From an uncultured Prochlorococcus sp. (lineage in GTDB: Bacteria > Cyanobacteriota > Cyanobacteriia > PCC-6307 > Cyanobiaceae), in NCBI GenBank assembly GCA_913048245.1, contig CAJWWR010000002.1, positions 1-64,000 of the forward strand: a DNA stretch of 64,000 nt. The letters run 5' to 3'. Shown piece by piece: positions 60,899 to 64,000 of the stretch. The notes under the pieces are model-generated. The model was not told where the DNA came from. It saw nothing but the letters and a program-made list of their open reading frames with translations, and searched no databases. Positions within the stretch are counted from its first letter, which is position 1. Every line of letters starts with the position of its first letter. A program made the position numbers and the translations under genes.

Positions 60899-62248
60899 TT
60901 AAAAATTAGGCAATAGTTCTTCCTCAACATATTTTGTGTGGATTTTACCTTCCTTAAATTTATCTTTATCCAGAAGAGTTAAGTGAAAATTAATAGTTGT
61001 TGGAATACCAGTAACTGCACATTCATTTAGTGCCCTATTCATTCTTCTTATTGCTGTATTTCTATCTTTACCCCAAACAATTAATTTACCTATAAGAGAA
61101 TCATAAAAAGGAGGTATTTCATAACCTGTGTAAACATGGCTATCAACCCTGACGCCTGGTCCTCCTGGAGGAAGCCATCCTGTTATTCTTCCAGGTGAAG
61201 GGCGAAAATTATGCATTGGATCTTCGGCATTAATCCTGCATTCAATAGCATGTCCGTTTAGTTTTATATCTTCTTGAGTAAAATCCAATTGATTACCTGA
61301 AGCTATTTTAATTTGCTCAGCGATAAGATCTACTCCTGTTACCATTTCGGTAACCGGATGTTCTACCTGTATTCTTGTATTCATTTCCATAAAATAAAAA
61401 TTATCATTATCATCAACTAAAAACTCAACAGTACCTGCTCCCTCATATTTGATACTTTTTGCGGCGGCTTTAGCTGCATTGCCCATTTTTTCTCTTGTCT
61501 TAGCTGTAATAGTAGGACTAGGTGACTCCTCTAATAATTTTTGATGTCTTCTTTGCACGGAACAATCTCTCTCCCCTAGATGTATGACATTACCAGATTT
61601 ATCTGCAAGAATTTGAATCTCGACATGCCTTGGTTTTTTAATAAATTTTTCCATATATAAACCATCATTACCAAACGCAGCTTCTGCCTCGCCTTGAGCG
61701 GCCTTAAACATTTTTTCTAAAGTTTCCGGACTCTCAACAAGTCTCATACCGCGTCCACCGCCACCTGCAGTAGCCTTAATAATGACAGGATAACCTATTT
61801 TTTCAGCTAATAATGAAGCATCTTTAATTCCTGAAAGCAGTCCTTTACTACCTGGAACAGTTGGTACACCAACACCCTCCATGGTCTCTTTCGCAGTAGA
61901 TTTATCGCCCATTAATCTAATTGAATTAGGAGATGGACCTATAAAAATAATTCCATGATCATTACACATCTCAGCAAATTTATCATTTTCTGCCAAGAAG
62001 CCATAACCAGGATGTATTGCATCTACGCCTCTAGAAGTTGCAGCAGCAAGAATATTTGGAATATTTAAATAACTTTTATTACTTAATGAGTCTCCAACGC
62101 AAACTGCTTCATCAGCCAACTGTACATGTAATGCATTTTTATCAACAGTGCTGTAGACAGCAACAGTGGCAATTCCCAACTCTCGGCAACTTCTGATTAT
62201 ACGTAAAGCTATCTCTCCACGATTTGCGATTAAAACTTTCTCAACCAT
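60899..62248 (-). CDS. accC: acetyl-CoA carboxylase biotin carboxylase subunit
   Basis: [59 protein letters not shown]. Confidence 0.95.
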   Translation of the reverse strand: MVEKVLIANRGEIALRIIRSCRELGIATVAVYSTVDKNALHVQLADEAVCVGDSLSNKSYLNIPNILAAATSRGVDAIHPGYGFLAENDKFAEMCNDHGIIFIGPSPNSIRLMGDKSTAKETMEGVGVPTVPGSKGLLSGIKDASLLAEKIGYPVIIKATAGGGGRGMRLVESPETLEKMFKAAQGEAEAAFGNDGLYMEKFIKKPRHVEIQILADKSGNVIHLGERDCSVQRRHQKLLEESPSPTITAKTREKMGNAAKAAAKSIKYEGAGTVEFLVDDNDNFYFMEMNTRIQVEHPVTEMVTGVDLIAEQIKIASGNQLDFTQEDIKLNGHAIECRINAEDPMHNFRPSPGRITGWLPPGGPGVRVDSHVYTGYEIPPFYDSLIGKLIVWGKDRNTAIRRMNRALNECAVTGIPTTINFHLTLLDKDKFKEGKIHTKYVEEELLPNF

Positions 62249-62481
62249 TTCGAAAAAAATATAAAGATAAATACTTTGACTAAAGTACTTGAATAAGTTT
62301 TTTAAATTTTAAATAGTTCTTAGATTAACAATACAACCTTACAGGTTGATATGGTGAATTATTCTTTTAATGCAATAGTTATATATTCATAAAATTCAAG
62401 GGGATAACCTTGAAAATTTAGGGATAATTTCCTGATAGAATGCAGTAAGCTTTAATAATGAATAAATTTAAGGCTTTAAAA

Positions 62482-62563
62482 GCGGACGTGGCGGAACTGG
62501 TAGACGCGCACGTCTAAGGAGCGTGTGGCTTTGGCCTTGCGAGTTCAAGTCTCGCCGTCCGCA
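62482..62563 (+). tRNA. tRNA-Leu, anticodon reads AAG
   Basis: GCGGACGTGGCGGAACTGGTAGACGCGCACGTCTAAGGAGCGTGTGGCTTTGGCCTTGCGAGTTCAAGTCTCGCCGTCCGCA. 7-bp acceptor, variable arm, anticodon stem CACGT/GCGTG with loop CTAAGGA. Confidence 0.9.
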
Positions 62564-62589
62564 TTCATTAATTTACTTGTTTAGCTGCA

Positions 62590-63855
62590 ATGAAAAAAAA
62601 ATCAGTTGCAGTCATTTTTGTTTCAAACGGTCCAGGTGAACTAACAACCTGGGTAAAACCAGTTCTTTACGCATGCAAAGAAATCATACAAAAGTTACCA
62701 GCTTCCCATGAAATTGAATATCTTATGAGACTAGTTCTGGTACCGTGCCCGAATGCTACAGGCAAAGAATCAGTATTAGCGAAAAGTTGGGAACAATTCG
62801 AATTTATTTCATCAGCAAAACATTTTTGGAAATTATTAATAAATCCAGCTAAATTTGCAAGCTGGCCAAAACAAGGCCTAGTGGTATTTCTTGGGGGCGA
62901 TCAATTCTGGAGTATACTACTAGCAAAAAGACTTGGATATAAAAATATCACGTATGCAGAGTGGACCGCACGATGGCCGGCCTTGAATAAAGAAATTGCA
63001 GTCATGAATAAAGCAGTACAGGATAAATTACACAAGAAATTCCATAAAAAATGTCACATAATTGGTGATCTCATGGCAGATGTTCAAGACAATAATATTC
63101 TACCTAACAAGATAAAAAAGAAACGATGGATTGCACTTTTACCAGGTTCGAAAAAAGCCAAATTATCGGTAGGTATTCCTTTTTTGCTAGAGGTGGCAGA
63201 TTTAATAAATGATTCTAATAAAGATATTCATTTCATTATTCCAATGGCTCCTACAACAAGTATTCAAGAGTATTTATTTTTCCAGAGTGATCAAAATTCT
63301 ATTGCTAAAAATTATCGATCAAGGATTATAGACATTCAAAAATTAAATGATGATTGCTTTGATTATGAAGTCGAAACAAATAACCAAACAAAAATAAACA
63401 TTACCTTAAAACATCCAAGTTATGAAATCCTTACTGAATGCGATCTTGCAATAACAACAGTGGGGGCTAATACTGCAGAATTAGCCGCGATTAATTTGCC
63501 CATGATAGTTATACTTCCAACTCAGCATTTGAAAGTAATGAATGCTTGGGATGGCATAGTAGGAATAATAAGTAGAATACCTTTAATTAAGGCTATTCAA
63601 AATTTGGTAATTAAATATTGGTATTTAAGATCAAAGAAATTTTTTGCATGGCCAAATATTAAAGCACAATCACTGATTGTTCCAGAAAGAATTGGAGAAA
63701 TATTTCCTACTGATATTGCACAAGAGGTTTTATACATGATTGATAATAAAGATTATCTTTTAGAGCAAAAAAGAAATTTATCACTACAAAGAGGCGAAAA
63801 AGGTGCCTCTAATAAACTGGCTAAGTTAATATTCAAATCTCTTGAAAAATTTTAA
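62590..63855 (+). CDS. LpxB-like glycosyltransferase family protein (conserved in cyanobacteria)
   Basis: VIFVSNGPGELTTWVKPVLYA; IALLPGSKKAKLSVGIPFLLEVADLI; LAITTVGANTAELAAINLPMIVILPTQHL. Confidence 0.75.
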   Translation: MKKKSVAVIFVSNGPGELTTWVKPVLYACKEIIQKLPASHEIEYLMRLVLVPCPNATGKESVLAKSWEQFEFISSAKHFWKLLINPAKFASWPKQGLVVFLGGDQFWSILLAKRLGYKNITYAEWTARWPALNKEIAVMNKAVQDKLHKKFHKKCHIIGDLMADVQDNNILPNKIKKKRWIALLPGSKKAKLSVGIPFLLEVADLINDSNKDIHFIIPMAPTTSIQEYLFFQSDQNSIAKNYRSRIIDIQKLNDDCFDYEVETNNQTKINITLKHPSYEILTECDLAITTVGANTAELAAINLPMIVILPTQHLKVMNAWDGIVGIISRIPLIKAIQNLVIKYWYLRSKKFFAWPNIKAQSLIVPERIGEIFPTDIAQEVLYMIDNKDYLLEQKRNLSLQRGEKGASNKLAKLIFKSLEKF

Positions 63856-63858
63856 TAA

Positions 63859-64000
63859 TTACCATGGGTCATCTATTTCAATTGACTCTTTAGTCTGTAA
63901 ATCTTTTTTAAGCACTTCTTCCGAGATAGGTTCTACATCTAGTGCTTCTTTTGTTCTTTCAACTGGTCTTTTGGATGCACGATTTGTTGGAGTTCTTAGC
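63859..64000 (-). CDS. C-terminal part of an unidentified protein (partial at window edge)
   Basis: Open frame to stop at 63859-63861: ...RTPTNRASKRPVERTKEALDVEPISEEVLKKDLQTKESIEIDDPW*. Confidence 0.45.
   Translation of the reverse strand, partial: LRTPTNRASKRPVERTKEALDVEPISEEVLKKDLQTKESIEIDDPW

Noticed and set aside
1-64000. CRISPR, prophage, transposon or restriction/defence island
   Set aside because: No regular spaced repeats, integrase, transposase, phage structural gene or recognisable defence enzyme was seen by reading; gene content is almost entirely housekeeping/core.

Overview
The window looks like core-genome DNA from a high-light-adapted Prochlorococcus or close relative. The basis is AT-rich, tightly packed genes and typical picocyanobacterial families: RpaA, NdhO, CRR7, zeta-carotene desaturase, Ycf66, PsbX, HLIPs and SufBCDS. 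GC content was not computed. I support about 60 protein-coding genes, one tRNA-Asn(GTT) and one tRNA-Leu whose anticodon reads AAG. I also support one probable Yfr2-family small RNA and several small ORFs missing from the supplied ORF track: an HLIP, PsbX, a PetL-like 30-aa peptide and two small membrane proteins. I see no CRISPR array, prophage, transposase or rRNA. The items most worth a second look are: (1) the rpaA-mreB interval, with a Yfr2-like RNA sharing a bidirectional terminator and a tandem pair of tiny secreted Cys-containing proteins; (2) a three-gene translationally coupled cluster (tandem-domain PTPS with one degenerate domain, stand-alone RibD_C/DHFR-like reductase, GNAT/FemAB-like protein); (3) a VKOR-thioredoxin fusion followed by a separate duplicate of its thioredoxin domain; (4) a Nif11-like leader-type ORF ending in GG with no core peptide; (5) a twin CX3C micro-protein; (6) a Ycf66 protein with a long Arg/Ser-rich disordered tail. 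All functional assignments come from recognition of motifs in the translations. No database search was run.
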